Below are positions 1 to 9,915 of a DNA stretch of 64,000 nucleotides, in pieces. The stretch is from contig OY856413.1 of the NCBI GenBank assembly GCA_963693085.1, positions 106,447,501-106,511,500 of the forward strand, in the 5' to 3' direction. The position numbers and the translations under genes are program-made. This stretch comes from Alisma plantago-aquatica (taxonomy: Eukaryota > Streptophyta > Magnoliopsida > Alismatales > Alismataceae). Numbering within the stretch: position 1 is the first letter of the stretch; each line of letters opens with the position of its first letter. The notes under the pieces are model-generated. The model was not told the DNA's origin. It saw only the letters and a list, made by a program, of their open reading frames with translations, and made no database searches.

Positions 1-77
1 GACCTAGCTGGCTGCTCCTTGCAGCGGCCCAGCTGGTTGCTCCTTGCAGCGGCCCGGGCTGGTTGCTCCTTGCTGCC
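1..77. repeat. GC-rich 25-bp tandem repeat, about 3 copies
   Basis: Three near-identical units of the type AGCTGGTTGCTCCTTGCAGC followed by GGCCC start at about 6, 31 and 56; the third is partly diverged. The array runs off the left edge of the window, so its full size is unknown. No coding role is apparent. Confidence 0.6.
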
Positions 78-450
78 AGCTCTCCTCGTGGGCTCGCAGC
101 CGCAGGCCTAGTGCCCTTCTCACAACGCAAAGGAGAGGAGTTGGGATAGGGAGCAATGGAGTCGGGGGCTAGGGCGGGAGAGGAGGATAGGGCACATGGG
201 TTTATCGGGAGTTAGGGTTTGGTTGGGGAGGAGAGCAGGAGGGACGAGGGAGTCAGAGGGGTATCAGTTTTTTTTTTAAAACTTTAAGTTAGCTGATGGA
301 CTGGGACAACCATGTCCTAGCAGTGTCCTGGCCATGTCCAACCCTAGAAAAAAAAAACTAGACACGTCGACGCAGTGTCCACGATGTGTCCGTATCGAAC
401 ACGTGTCCAGACAGCCATTGCGGCTCCTGGGAAGTGTCCGTGCTTCCCAG
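78..450. other. Intergenic DNA, GTGTCC-rich stretch, no gene seen
   Basis: Purine-rich sequence up to about 260 is followed by a stretch (305-450) with many GTGTCC/GGACAC words, such as ACACGTGTCC. Such words are common in dispersed plant repeats, but I could not define ends or a family. The short ORFs on both strands here have no recognisable domain. Confidence 0.3.
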
Positions 451-1330
451 GTTACATATAATTTACTTAGATACATTATAGTAGTACCCTATTATTACAA
501 CTTACTAAGTATGCATTCTAAATTAGAACTAGGTATATCTTAGAACGTTTAATGTATATAAGTTCAATATACTATAGTCAATACTACTTGGACCATTACC
601 CTATTATTACAACTTACTGAGTATGCATTCTAAATTAGAACTAGGTATATCATAGAACGTTTAATGTATATAAGTTCAATATACTATAGTCAATACTACT
701 TGGACCATATAATTTAATTAATACTACATGCTTACATCAATATTTTAGAAAAAGCGGGCAAAAAGCGGGAAAAAGTGGCAAAAAGCGGGTTAAATGGGCA
801 AAAAACGGCCGATTTTCTTCAAACCGCTTAGTTGGCGCTTAGGGGCTGATTTAAGCAATTGAGGTGCTTCCTCGCTTAAGTGGTCACTCACACTGCTTTT
901 TAATAGATACCTTACAAATATTGTTACATTTGCACATCATCAATTAGTCATACATTGCAACGGTACATTTGATCAAAGTACGCATTCTAAATTAGATAAT
1001 AGTTACATATAATTGACTTGGATATATTACAACAATATCCTATTATTACAACTTACATACAAAGTATGCATTCTAAACTAGAACTAGGTATATCATAGAA
1101 CATTTAATATATGCCCGTTTAATATATTATAGTCAATAGTAATTGGACCATGTACTGTACTTAATGTTACATGCTTACAATAGTTTTTTTTAAAGTGGGC
1201 AAAAGCGGGTGAAGCGGGCAAGCGGTTGATTTTCTTCAATCCGCTCCACAACTGCTTTTGGGGATTATTAATCGACCATGACCTATTGGCAATTAAGTGG
1301 CCACTTCAGCAGCCGCTCAGTAGGATTCTT
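451..1330. repeat. Diverged tandem duplication with a recent internal 112-bp duplication
   Basis: A block beginning GTTACATATAATTTACTTAG at 451 recurs diverged from about 1002. Each block contains a CTATTATTACAACTTAC segment followed by an AAAAGCGGGCAAAA-type segment and a GATTTTCTTCAA segment. Inside the first block, 487-598 is repeated almost exactly at 599-710. The block period is about 550 bp. No ORF of note; probably remnants of a dispersed non-coding repeat. Confidence 0.6.
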
Positions 1331-3046
1331 GGAAACACTGATTCAAAGCTCTCAAAAAATTTATTAACTCTACTAAGAGGCCTCTACATGACGACTTTCT
1401 TTATAATTCCTAAAGAAAAACAAAATTTAAATTATTAATATATTGTTTGGCACCAGCACATAGTACACAAGGGTCACAAGTTTGAGATTCATTCAGAAGG
1501 ATTCAAAAATTACATTCGGGAATTATGTAAAAAATTCAAATAAAATACGGTAAAGCTTGCCATATATTTTGGAAAAAAATTGACAAAATTGGACAATACA
1601 TGTAGTTATATACTTATATAAATATCACACGTATATACTTGATAATTGATATACACATTGATATACACACTGACCCATATATTTACGTGCATTCACATGA
1701 TTCACATATTGATTTACTATCCAGAATATTAAAATATATACACATGATGTACCCATTGACTCATGAATTACAGACACGATTCACATATTGATTTACTATT
1801 CAGAATATTAAAATATGTACTATGTTCTTATTCAATAATATATAACTTGCAAAATTTGCATATAATTCACGGAATTCGTGAATAGTTCATGAAACTCGTG
1901 AATAACTCTTGGTTTGTGAATAGTTGTGGCTCTTATGAAATTGGGCTGTAGCATTCTTCAAATAAAAAGTTTGTAATTTTTCACAAATAATCCAAAAACT
2001 CATTGAAAATATTGCCACTGGCGTTACAACTTGAATGTTGGGTAGTGAAGAAACGAGATGAATGTGACAGGACAAGTATGGGATGACAAGAAAAGATCAA
2101 TTGGCCAGTAAGTATGTGAGGAGCAAAATGGGATGACAAGTATTGAGGAAAAACTACAAGGGCACCTCAGATGGTACAGATGTGCGACACAGACCAGAAG
2201 ACACGAATTCAAAGTAATTTGATTGAGTTAACCGTAGTTGAAAGGGAATAGATAGGTGTAAAATATTATGGGGAAAGCTGGGAGAGATGCTGAAGCCTTG
2301 TATCTAAATGAGAATAGGACCATGCGGCGCCGACCGGAAAAAGAGGTCCATGTTGGCGGCCCAACATGGTTGGGAATGAGGCTCAGATGCTGACCACCGC
2401 AACGACAATGAACAATATGTTCTGTTGCATGCAATTGCAAAATTATGTATAAATAAATTCATTAATTATTTTCCTTTTTGCTGGCATTTTTTCCCCAATG
2501 AGGTTTATTTATATACCATGTTGCAATGGGTTTTCAAAATGTCCAAAAAATATCCTGTACATTTTAACAATTTGAGAATATGACAAAATAAAAAACATCC
2601 ATGGAAGCAACAGAATCTTATATTCCAATCTATGAGGGTGAAAAATATACTGATTATGCCACTAGCTGGTTGGCTAAGATAACCTAATAGAGTTAATATA
2701 TAGTTTTATTTTCTGCTTTCTGAAGACAACAATCGAGTTCCTGTTACCATATGATAGTCTCGTGGTTTTTGAAGTGTGTACACGAAACAGATGCTATTAG
2801 TTCATGCATGTAAATATCTCTGAAAATCATAATATATGGTCTGCTTTTGAGGTCAAAGGTAGATCATTGTGTTTATTGTTCTAATTAGACATCAGTATTT
2901 TGAAACGGTTTCTTCTGGATCACTGGTGTATTTTTGGCAATGTGATCTTTATAGTTTTTCGCTTTGAAAAACATTATTTATTATCAAGTCATCAAAAGAC
3001 ATTAAGAGTGAAACATAAATAAATAGGTGGAGGATGACCTTATCTG
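1331..3046. other. Intergenic AT-rich DNA, no gene seen
   Basis: No ORF here has a recognisable domain. I looked between 2.2 and 3.0 kb for upstream exons of the TOM1-like gene and found none that I could support. A 79-bp tandem duplication (separate entry) is the only clear structure. Confidence 0.5.
1699..1856. repeat. 79-bp tandem duplication
   Basis: The segment starting GATTCACATATTGATTTACT at 1699 recurs at 1778 with few changes, a period of 79 bp. It is AT-rich and non-coding. Confidence 0.6.
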
Positions 3047-3765
3047 TTGGAAACTAAGTTTTGCTCCGATGGCAGGCTTTTCCTAATGTTGAGGCGTGTT
3101 CATGGTACATCCACAGGTCGGCAAAAGAAGCTACAGGAGGTACCCTTGTATATGCATCCTGATTGTTCCTCGTTAGTTCAGGTTTGGATCCTGCTTATTG
3201 TGCTGACTGTTTTACTTTGTCTTGTAGGTTGGTTATGTCACCAGCATTTGCTTCACCTGTTTCATGGTCAGGTGCATAATGGTATGTTATCATGACCATA
3301 GAGCGATATAACTGGGTGAGATGGTATGCATTGTCAGAAACGTACAACTGCTAACTAATCCTGTTCTGCAGATGTGCTTTAGTGCGTTCGACAAGGCTGC
3401 TGATCTGGATATTCTCTACCACCCTATACTAAACTTCATTTACTACGTGGTAAATACATATACAAATTAATAGACCTCTCTGGAAAGTTTTCTGAAGCAG
3501 TTTAATTGCGAAAACATGAAAAAAAGACTGTACATCAAGCAGCTATATAGTTCAATATTCTTTGCGTTTTGACCAGTGAAACAAAAACAACTAAGCTTAA
3601 CAAAGAAGTGTGCACTATTGGATTAGGTGCCATCTTTGCTGTTTTGGCTGTTCGGCCTCACCTGACTTTGCTTAACTGCATACGTTGCAGCTTGTGGAGA
3701 TCCTTCCATCTGCTCTAGTTTTGTTCATTCTCAGAAAGCTGCCTCCAAAGCGTGTCGTTCGCTGA
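3047..3765 (+). pseudogene. 3' end of a TOM1/TOM3-like (tobamovirus multiplication protein) gene, 5' part not found
   Basis: Four consecutive exon pieces spell the C-terminal part of the TOM1/TOM3/THH1 family, multi-pass membrane proteins of the tonoplast that are host factors for tobamovirus RNA replication. The pieces are: up to 3139 (GRLFLMLRR and GRQKKLQE, donor GTACCC); 3228-3281 (VGYVTSICFTCF, 18 codons); 3372-3449 ([14 protein letters not shown], 26 codons); and 3691-3765 (VEILPSALVLFILRKLPPKR, then TGA). All introns have GT and AG borders and keep phase 0. The usual N-terminal membrane segments and exons are not visible upstream, and the first piece diverges before about 3070. This is either a truncated copy or a gene whose upstream exons lie beyond a large insertion. 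A linker in the first piece (residues VHGTST) is less conserved. The family assignment is secure; intactness is doubtful. Confidence 0.8.
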
Positions 3766-4730
3766 ACACTAGAGAGGATGTTGATGGACGAAAAGACATA
3801 TAGAATCTATGCTGCTAGAGATGGAACGAGCACCCACAAGTGATAAATCCAGCTGTACCACAAACAGGGTGACTTATGAGTTTGGCGTGACAAAAGTTTG
3901 TGTCAACTTGCAGAAGATGTGCGAAGTATATAATCAAATGATCAGTTGATAGAGGTGGTGTGGTTTCTTGTTCACTTCTTGCGCTGGTTCTATAGCATTT
4001 TGTTCTTTAAAGAAGAGAAAAAGAGAAATGCATAAGCCACATGTAAATTCGTGATCCTGTAGTTAGTTCTAACCTGATTGGGTTTGGAACAACAAAACTG
4101 TGATGTATGGCGAGGAGCAATCATTTGAGTGTTTGCAGCCAGTGTCTTGTAAAACATAGTATTTTTGGAATCGGTTTGAGAAATTAGTTTATATTTGATT
4201 TAAGTTTACTAAATCTGGTACCAAACAGTAGGAGACTAACCACAGATTTTGTATATACACCATGGTGGTAACCAAAACGCTGAGATACTTAACCCTATAT
4301 CGGTAGCTTTGGTGTAATGCAGCAGCTTTTGCGTGATTCATCGAGGTGAAAAGCATCTCTTGGTACAGAATGACAGCTTGAGCGATTGCTAGGTTCCTGT
4401 TCTAAGATAGTTAGCTTCCACGGAGTGGTCTGCCACACGTGGCTCCTGCTGGTCAACGGCAGCCGGCAGGAGTTGCTGGTAGGTTAAATGGCACCGTCGT
4501 ACCGTGAGGTGAGGTCTTTGTTTTGTTGTTGTAAGGACTGTTAGTTACGCTGGTGTTGGGCCAGGCTAAGGCCATCTCAGGCTCCACGGGGACGGGTAAT
4601 TTGGAGATATATGCACAAGTGGGTTGACACAAACGGTGCGCATAAAACTGTTGGGTTATAAAAACGGTGATAGTTGTGTTTAGATGATGAAAAAGTGGTT
4701 CACAAACTAGGGTTCTTGGTAAACCATCAG
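3766..4730. other. Likely 3' UTR of the TOM1-like gene, then intergenic DNA
   Basis: Roughly 3766-4170 follows directly on the TOM1-like stop codon, with T-rich and TTTGTTCTTTAAAG-type sequence plausible as a 3' UTR. Beyond that I see no gene. The segment 4681-4693 (TAGATGATGAAAA) recurs at 5071-5083, on the other side of the MITE-like element. Confidence 0.35.
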
Positions 4731-5070
4731 GGGCATGTTTGATTTGGTGTAAATGGCCGCATTAGATTGCATTTGTCGATCCCACAGTTAAAAACTTAGG
4801 TTTGGTTTGCTGGAGCTGCAAAAATGACAAAATCCCGCATCCAATTTCCTTGAAGAAGCGCTGCAGTTTGTCTTCCAGTTCAAAAGTGGCGGACGCCGAA
4901 ATCCCACTTGCATTGCTCGTCTCCAGGCAGTTTCTCGCCCACGTTGCACACGTCTTCCGGCCCTTACCGTTACTTAACAGAATCTCTGAAACTCAGTTTT
5001 TGTTGGTTCCGGATCAGCAAAAAGTTGGATTTAAAGGAATCTATCCAAATCCAACAATCCAAACGTGCCC
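4731..5070. mobile_element. MITE-like element with short inverted ends
   Basis: Left end GGGCATGTTTGATTTGG; right end CAATCCAAACGTGCCC, whose reverse complement begins GGGCACGTTTGGATTG. Length is about 340 bp with no coding capacity of its own. Ends of the GGGC(A)NGTTTG type are common in plant MITEs. I could not find a convincing target-site duplication, so the boundaries are tentative. Confidence 0.45.
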
Positions 5071-5081
5071 TAGATGATGAA

Positions 5082-5262
5082 AAACCATTCCAAGGTCGAT
5101 TATGAAGAGTTGCCTGAGCATGTGCGGTTTTATCTACAAGGCTGCTTTGGCCGTCGAGGAGGGTTCCTTGGTAAATCATTCCGAGGTTGATTAAGAAAGT
5201 TGCCTGAGCACGTCCGGTTATATCTACAAGGGTGCCTTGGCCGTGGAGGAGGGTTGTCCAAG
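5082..5262. repeat. 93-bp tandem duplication
   Basis: The segment from CCATTCCAAGGT (5083) through GGCCGTCGAGGAGGGTT recurs from TCATTCCGAGGT (5176) with about 85-90 percent identity. ORFs on both strands cross it, but none has a known domain. The following 5263-5524 holds nothing I recognise. Confidence 0.65.
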
Positions 5263-5730
5263 GCTCAAAACCCCCATGGGTACGGCATACTGTTGTGAGC
5301 CCTTTGGTGTATGTCACTGTTGTGAACCCCTTTGGTATTACTCACTGTTGTAACCCGCCAGATCACACCCAAGGGCCAACAGGTGGACACTTGTGTCCTC
5401 CAGGTGCTCAATCTAGACGAGGCGCCAGTTGTCTACCTTTTGCCAAGTCTACACGAGCCATCCTGGTAACGTCGTAGGGGTTCTGAGTTGTCGCATCTAT
5501 ATGCTGTAAATTAGTTCATATTTTTAAGGAAAAATGATATAGGGACCCATATTCGAACCAGAAACGGAATCCCATTCGGACGGTAGTGAAGGACTGCAAA
5601 AGACGGACGAGACTGCTGAAAGGATGGGACTATTGTTGACTGACGAGAGGTGCTGCTGACAGATAGTTGACTGAAAAAAGAGAGCTGAGTGAGAGAGAAT
5701 ACTAGAGAGAGAAAATGCAGGAGATATATA

Positions 5731-6240
5731 TTTATTTTACTAATAACTTTCAAACCGTTATGTATTTTTTAACGAAATAAATTCTGTTGGATTCCTGATG
5801 AAAAATGTATTCTAATATTTTTGAAAAATGTAACATGTAATCTAAAATAAGTGAGATGTGTGAAGTATGATCATTAACTTATTTCTTTAATCAAGTTATA
5901 GATATGTTTATTTTGCTAATAACTTTCAAACTGTTATGTATTTTTTAACGAAATAAAATCTGTTACATTCCTAATGAAAAATGTATTCTAACAAGACTAT
6001 GTCAACATATTTTTGAAAAATGTAACATGCAATCTAAAATAAGGGAGATGATGGAAGTAGGATCATTAACTTAATTTTACTATCAAGTTATAGATATGTT
6101 TATTTTGCAAATAATTTTCAAATCGTTATGCATTTTTTAACAAAATAAAATCCGTTAGATTCCTGATGAAAAATACATTCTAATAAGAGTAATGTCGAGA
6201 TATTTTTGATAAATAAGACTAATGTAGACAAAATAAAATC
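5731..6240. repeat. Left arm triplicated, about 185-bp period
   Basis: The arm sequence with AATAACTTTCAAACCGTTATG, then TTTTTTAACGAAATAAA and TTCCTGATGAAAAAT occurs at about 5735, 5915 and 6105, and a fragment recurs near 6230. The right arm is present once, in inverse orientation, near 8250-8345. Confidence 0.65.
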
Positions 6241-6529
6241 CGTTAGATTCCTAGTGAAAATATGAATAATTTGACAGAAGTTGTCATTTATTTGTTACCT
6301 ATGGTGTAGTATTTTTTCTCCCTAATCCATTGTATTATTATCATAGGTTTAATATTTTTAAAAGAGAAAATATGGGGAAGAGGAGTGAAGTAGTGTAATA
6401 AATTTGGATGTGAGAGAAATAACAATGATTGGACCAAGGATAACAACTAGTTCTAAAAAAATATTTCATTACTTCCCTACGTATTTTCTCTCTCTCTCTT
6501 ACAAACAACAAATTACACCATAGATAACA

Positions 6530-8000
6530 ACAAACTAAATCGGACATAACAAATAATTTGACTAGAGATAAATAAAAATTTGAGTAAAAATAACAAATTG
6601 CACCATAGATAACACCAAACTAAATAGAAGATAACAAATAGTTTGACTAGAGATATCAACAAGTTTGACTCGAGATAACAAAACTTTGATTCGAGATAAC
6701 AACTACTTTTAAGAAAAAAATATACTAACTCGATAACAAAAAAAATTGACTAGAGATAACAAAACTTTGCCTCTAGATAACAAACAATTTGACTAGAGAT
6801 AACAAAATGTTTGAATGTGACTTGAGATAAAAAATCATTTTAAGAAAAAATATACTAATTGGATAACAAAAAATTGACTAGAGATAACAAAAAATTTCCT
6901 AGACATAACAAAACTTTGCCTAGAGATAACAAACAATTTGATTCGAGATAACAACTACTTTAAAGAAAAAATTATACTAACTGGATAACAAACAAATTGA
7001 CTAGAGATAACAAAACTTTTCCTATAGATAACAAATAATTTGACTAGAGATAACAAAATGTTTAGAGATAACAAAAAGTTTGACTTGAGATAAAAACTCA
7101 TTTTAAGAAAAAATTATACTACATGGATAACATAATTTGACTAGATATAATAAAAACTTTGCCTAGACATAACAAACAATTTGACTAGAGATAACAAAAT
7201 GTTTGACTAGAGATAACAATTAATTTTAAGAAAAAATTATACTAATTGGATAACAAAAAGTTTGACTAGAGATAACAAAAAGTTTAATTAGAGATAACAA
7301 CTAATAAAAAAAAACAATATACTAATTGGATAACAAAAAAAAACTGACTAGAGATAATTAAAACTTTACCTAGGGATAACAAATAATTTGATCAGAGATA
7401 ACAAACATTTTGACTAGAGATAACATAAAGTTTGACTAGAAATAACAACTAATTTTTAAGCAAACATTATACTAACTATATAACAAAAAAATTGACTAGC
7501 AATAACAAAACTTTATCTAGAGATAACAAATAATTTAATTAGAGGCAACAACTAATTTTAAGAAAAAATATACTAATTGGATAACAAAAAAATTGACTAC
7601 AGATAACAAAACTTTTCCTATAAATAACAAACAATTTGACTAGAGATAATAAAATGTTTGACTAGAGATAAAAACTAATTATAAGAAAAAATCATACTAA
7701 TCAGATAACAAAAAAATTGACTATATTAACAAAAACTTTACCTAGAGAATAACAAATAATTTGACTAGAGATAACAAAAAGTTTGTCTAGAGATAACAAA
7801 TAAATTTTTACTAAAGATGACAACTAATTTTTTTAGAAAATTTTTATACGAACTGGATAACAAACAAATTGACTTGAGATAACAAAACTTTGCCTAGAGA
7901 TAACAAACAATTTGTCTAAATATAAGAAAAAGTTTGAGTAGAGCTAACAAAACATTTCACTAGAGATAACAAAACAAATGACAAAGATAACAATATACTA
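6530..8000. repeat. Degenerate satellite of GACTAGAGATAACAAA units
   Basis: About 1.5 kb built from dozens of imperfect copies of a 16-20-bp unit, TTTGACTAGAGATAACAAA or close variants. They are interrupted at intervals by a longer spacer, TTTTAAGAAAAAATTATACT followed by AACTGGATAACAA, giving a higher-order period of roughly 110-150 bp. No ORF of significance crosses it. Confidence 0.8.
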
Positions 8001-8635
8001 GATGAAAAATAACAAGTCGATTAGAAAAAAAATCATTACGGTTCACACTACTTCCCTCCTCCCTTCTATTTTCTCTCTCATCACAATTAGTAAAATTATG
8101 AGGAATGATATATTTAAAACATCAGACCAACAATAAAAAACATCATATCAGAGATAATAATTTATTAAAAAATAAGTTAATGATACTACTTCCTTCATCT
8201 CTTTTATTTTAATTTGTGTATTATATTTTTCAGAAATATGTAAAAATTAGTCTTATTGGATTATATTTTTCATAAGAAATCTAACAATTTTTATTTCGTT
8301 AAAAATACTTAACGGTTTGAAAGTTATTAGCAAAATAAATCTCTCTCTCCTATTTTCTCTCTCTGTGCAGCCACTCCCTCTCTCTTCAGTCCTCTCTCTC
8401 ACACTCTCTCTTTCTTTTTTTGCCAACCACTACCTCTCTCCTCTTTTCTCTCTATGTACAACCTTCCATGCAACCTGTCCATTCACCAGTCGTATCAGCA
8501 GTTGTAGTCGCGTCAGCAACAATATTTACACTTGCGTCCCATCAGCAGCAACAAGTGGGGCATGGCTGGAATAAAGACAAATGGGGTCTCAAAACTGGTC
8601 TCGTATTGGTACTATATAGCAAAGCTCATTTTTAA

Positions 8636-9008
8636 GATGGTTTGACAGAAGCAGTACTTTGTTATCTCCAGGCCGTAAGGATCGTTGGAGTCAACCGTGC
8701 AATCATCTATCGTGACAAATCTGCTTCTTCCAGATCCGTGACGTGGTCCCCTATAATAGGTGCATGTCCCATTCCATAATAGTTCGGATTCGTAAGATAG
8801 AGACATTGTCAGATTTTTGGCAAGCTTGCCGGATGAAGATAATTTTTTCAACTTTACCATGAATGAAGTGATGGCCCCAAAAAGATGCTCTTAGTGCATG
8901 TAAATTCACTTAGAAAAATAAAAAAGAACAATCACAAAGCTTATAGATCCAAAAATGAAATTATTAAATATGGAGGAGGATTCCTACTGGATACGTGTTC
9001 AAGGCGGG
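8636..9008. other. Intergenic, no feature recognised
   Basis: A minus-strand ORF of about 80 codons (8612-8860) covers part of it but straddles the end of the foldback-like element and has no known domain. I regard it as chance. Confidence 0.4.
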
Positions 9009-9915
9009 TAGACTTGTCAAAAGGGTAAGTGAGTTGGTTTGTGTTGGTCATCACAAGTTTGGGTCTTGCAGGTGTGGGTTAAAAGGAAGCAATGCAAAAC
9101 GGGTGGAGCAATAGCACACCTAAACCCAACCCAGCCGGTAGCAGGTCCAGCCGTGCGTGTCCATGTAATATACATATGATAAAAAAGATGTTGCTAGTTG
9201 CCATTCTATAACAAAAGGTAGAATGATTCATCAATAAATTTTAGTGTAAACATAGGATAATGAAAGACACCATCCACTACGTTTGATGTCAAATATAATG
9301 GGCTTCCGATTGCTTTGTTTTAACAACGAATTATAAGAAAAATAAAATAAAATAACCAACTATTATAATGTAAAATTGAAAAGAAATGATATAAATGTTG
9401 CATATAGTATAATGACACTGTAACATTACTATATCTTTTAATTTAACATTAAAAATTACTAACATAACATGTTTGTAAGGTTATCCACTGAACAAAGTGA
9501 ACATACGAAGAATGATGCACCTGAATATGAAACATGCAACACACTATATGTTTATGAACAAAAACAACAATGTAGGTTTCCAACAACATATCAATATAAT
9601 AAAACATATCAATCATGCCTTTTAGGCTTTGTCTTTTACAATGTATACATTACACATCAATCGTTTACCTACTTTATAAATGTGTTGGTGTAACTTGTCT
9701 TAAGAGTCATACATGCATGGAATTTATAATAATATATTTATTTTAGTTAACAGGATCACCCGTGGGTGCCCGTGGGTCGCCCAAAAAACCTGCTAATTAA
9801 CGGGTAGGTATGGGTTTGGTGATTTCTAGCGGGTGAAATTTTTTATCATCCAAATTCAACTTAAAAAGGCCGACCCATGGGGGCCCATGAATTTTGATCC
9901 AGTTTGATAAGTCTA
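9009..9915. mobile_element. Non-autonomous hAT-like element, 907 bp
   Basis: Inverted ends are TAGACTTGTCAAAAGGG on the left and, as reverse complement, TAGACTTATCAAACTGG on the right. These resemble hAT termini. Flanking 8-bp sequences AAGGCGGG (9001-9008) and AAGGTGGC (9916-9923) match at 6 of 8 positions, consistent with an aged 8-bp hAT target duplication. Subterminal parts hold CCCGTGGGT/GCGGGT words typical of such elements. No transposase ORF. Confidence 0.65.

Larger units (their letters stand above)
5525..8635. mobile_element. Foldback-like element with inverted arms and a satellite core
   Basis: The two sides are inverted copies. Left 5740-5830 (ATAACTTTCAAACCGTTATG, then TTTTTAACGAAATAAA) matches the reverse complement of 8250-8345. 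Outer flanks also match loosely: AAAAATGATATAGGGACCC on the left, and on the right (reverse complement) AAAAATGAGCTTTGC followed by TATATAGTACC. The interior has no transposase. Purine- and pyrimidine-rich tracts (GAGAGAGAAA; CTCTCTCT) sit just inside the arms. It may be a non-autonomous TIR or foldback element; no certain target duplication was found. Confidence 0.55.

Noticed and set aside
4802..5317. Overlapping ORFs of 65-115 codons on both strands
   Set aside because: They lie in the MITE-like element and the 93-bp duplication, with no domain and no conserved start context.
8317..8635. Ser/Leu-rich ORFs
   Set aside because: They cross the CTCTCT tract and right arm of the foldback-like element and have no domain.
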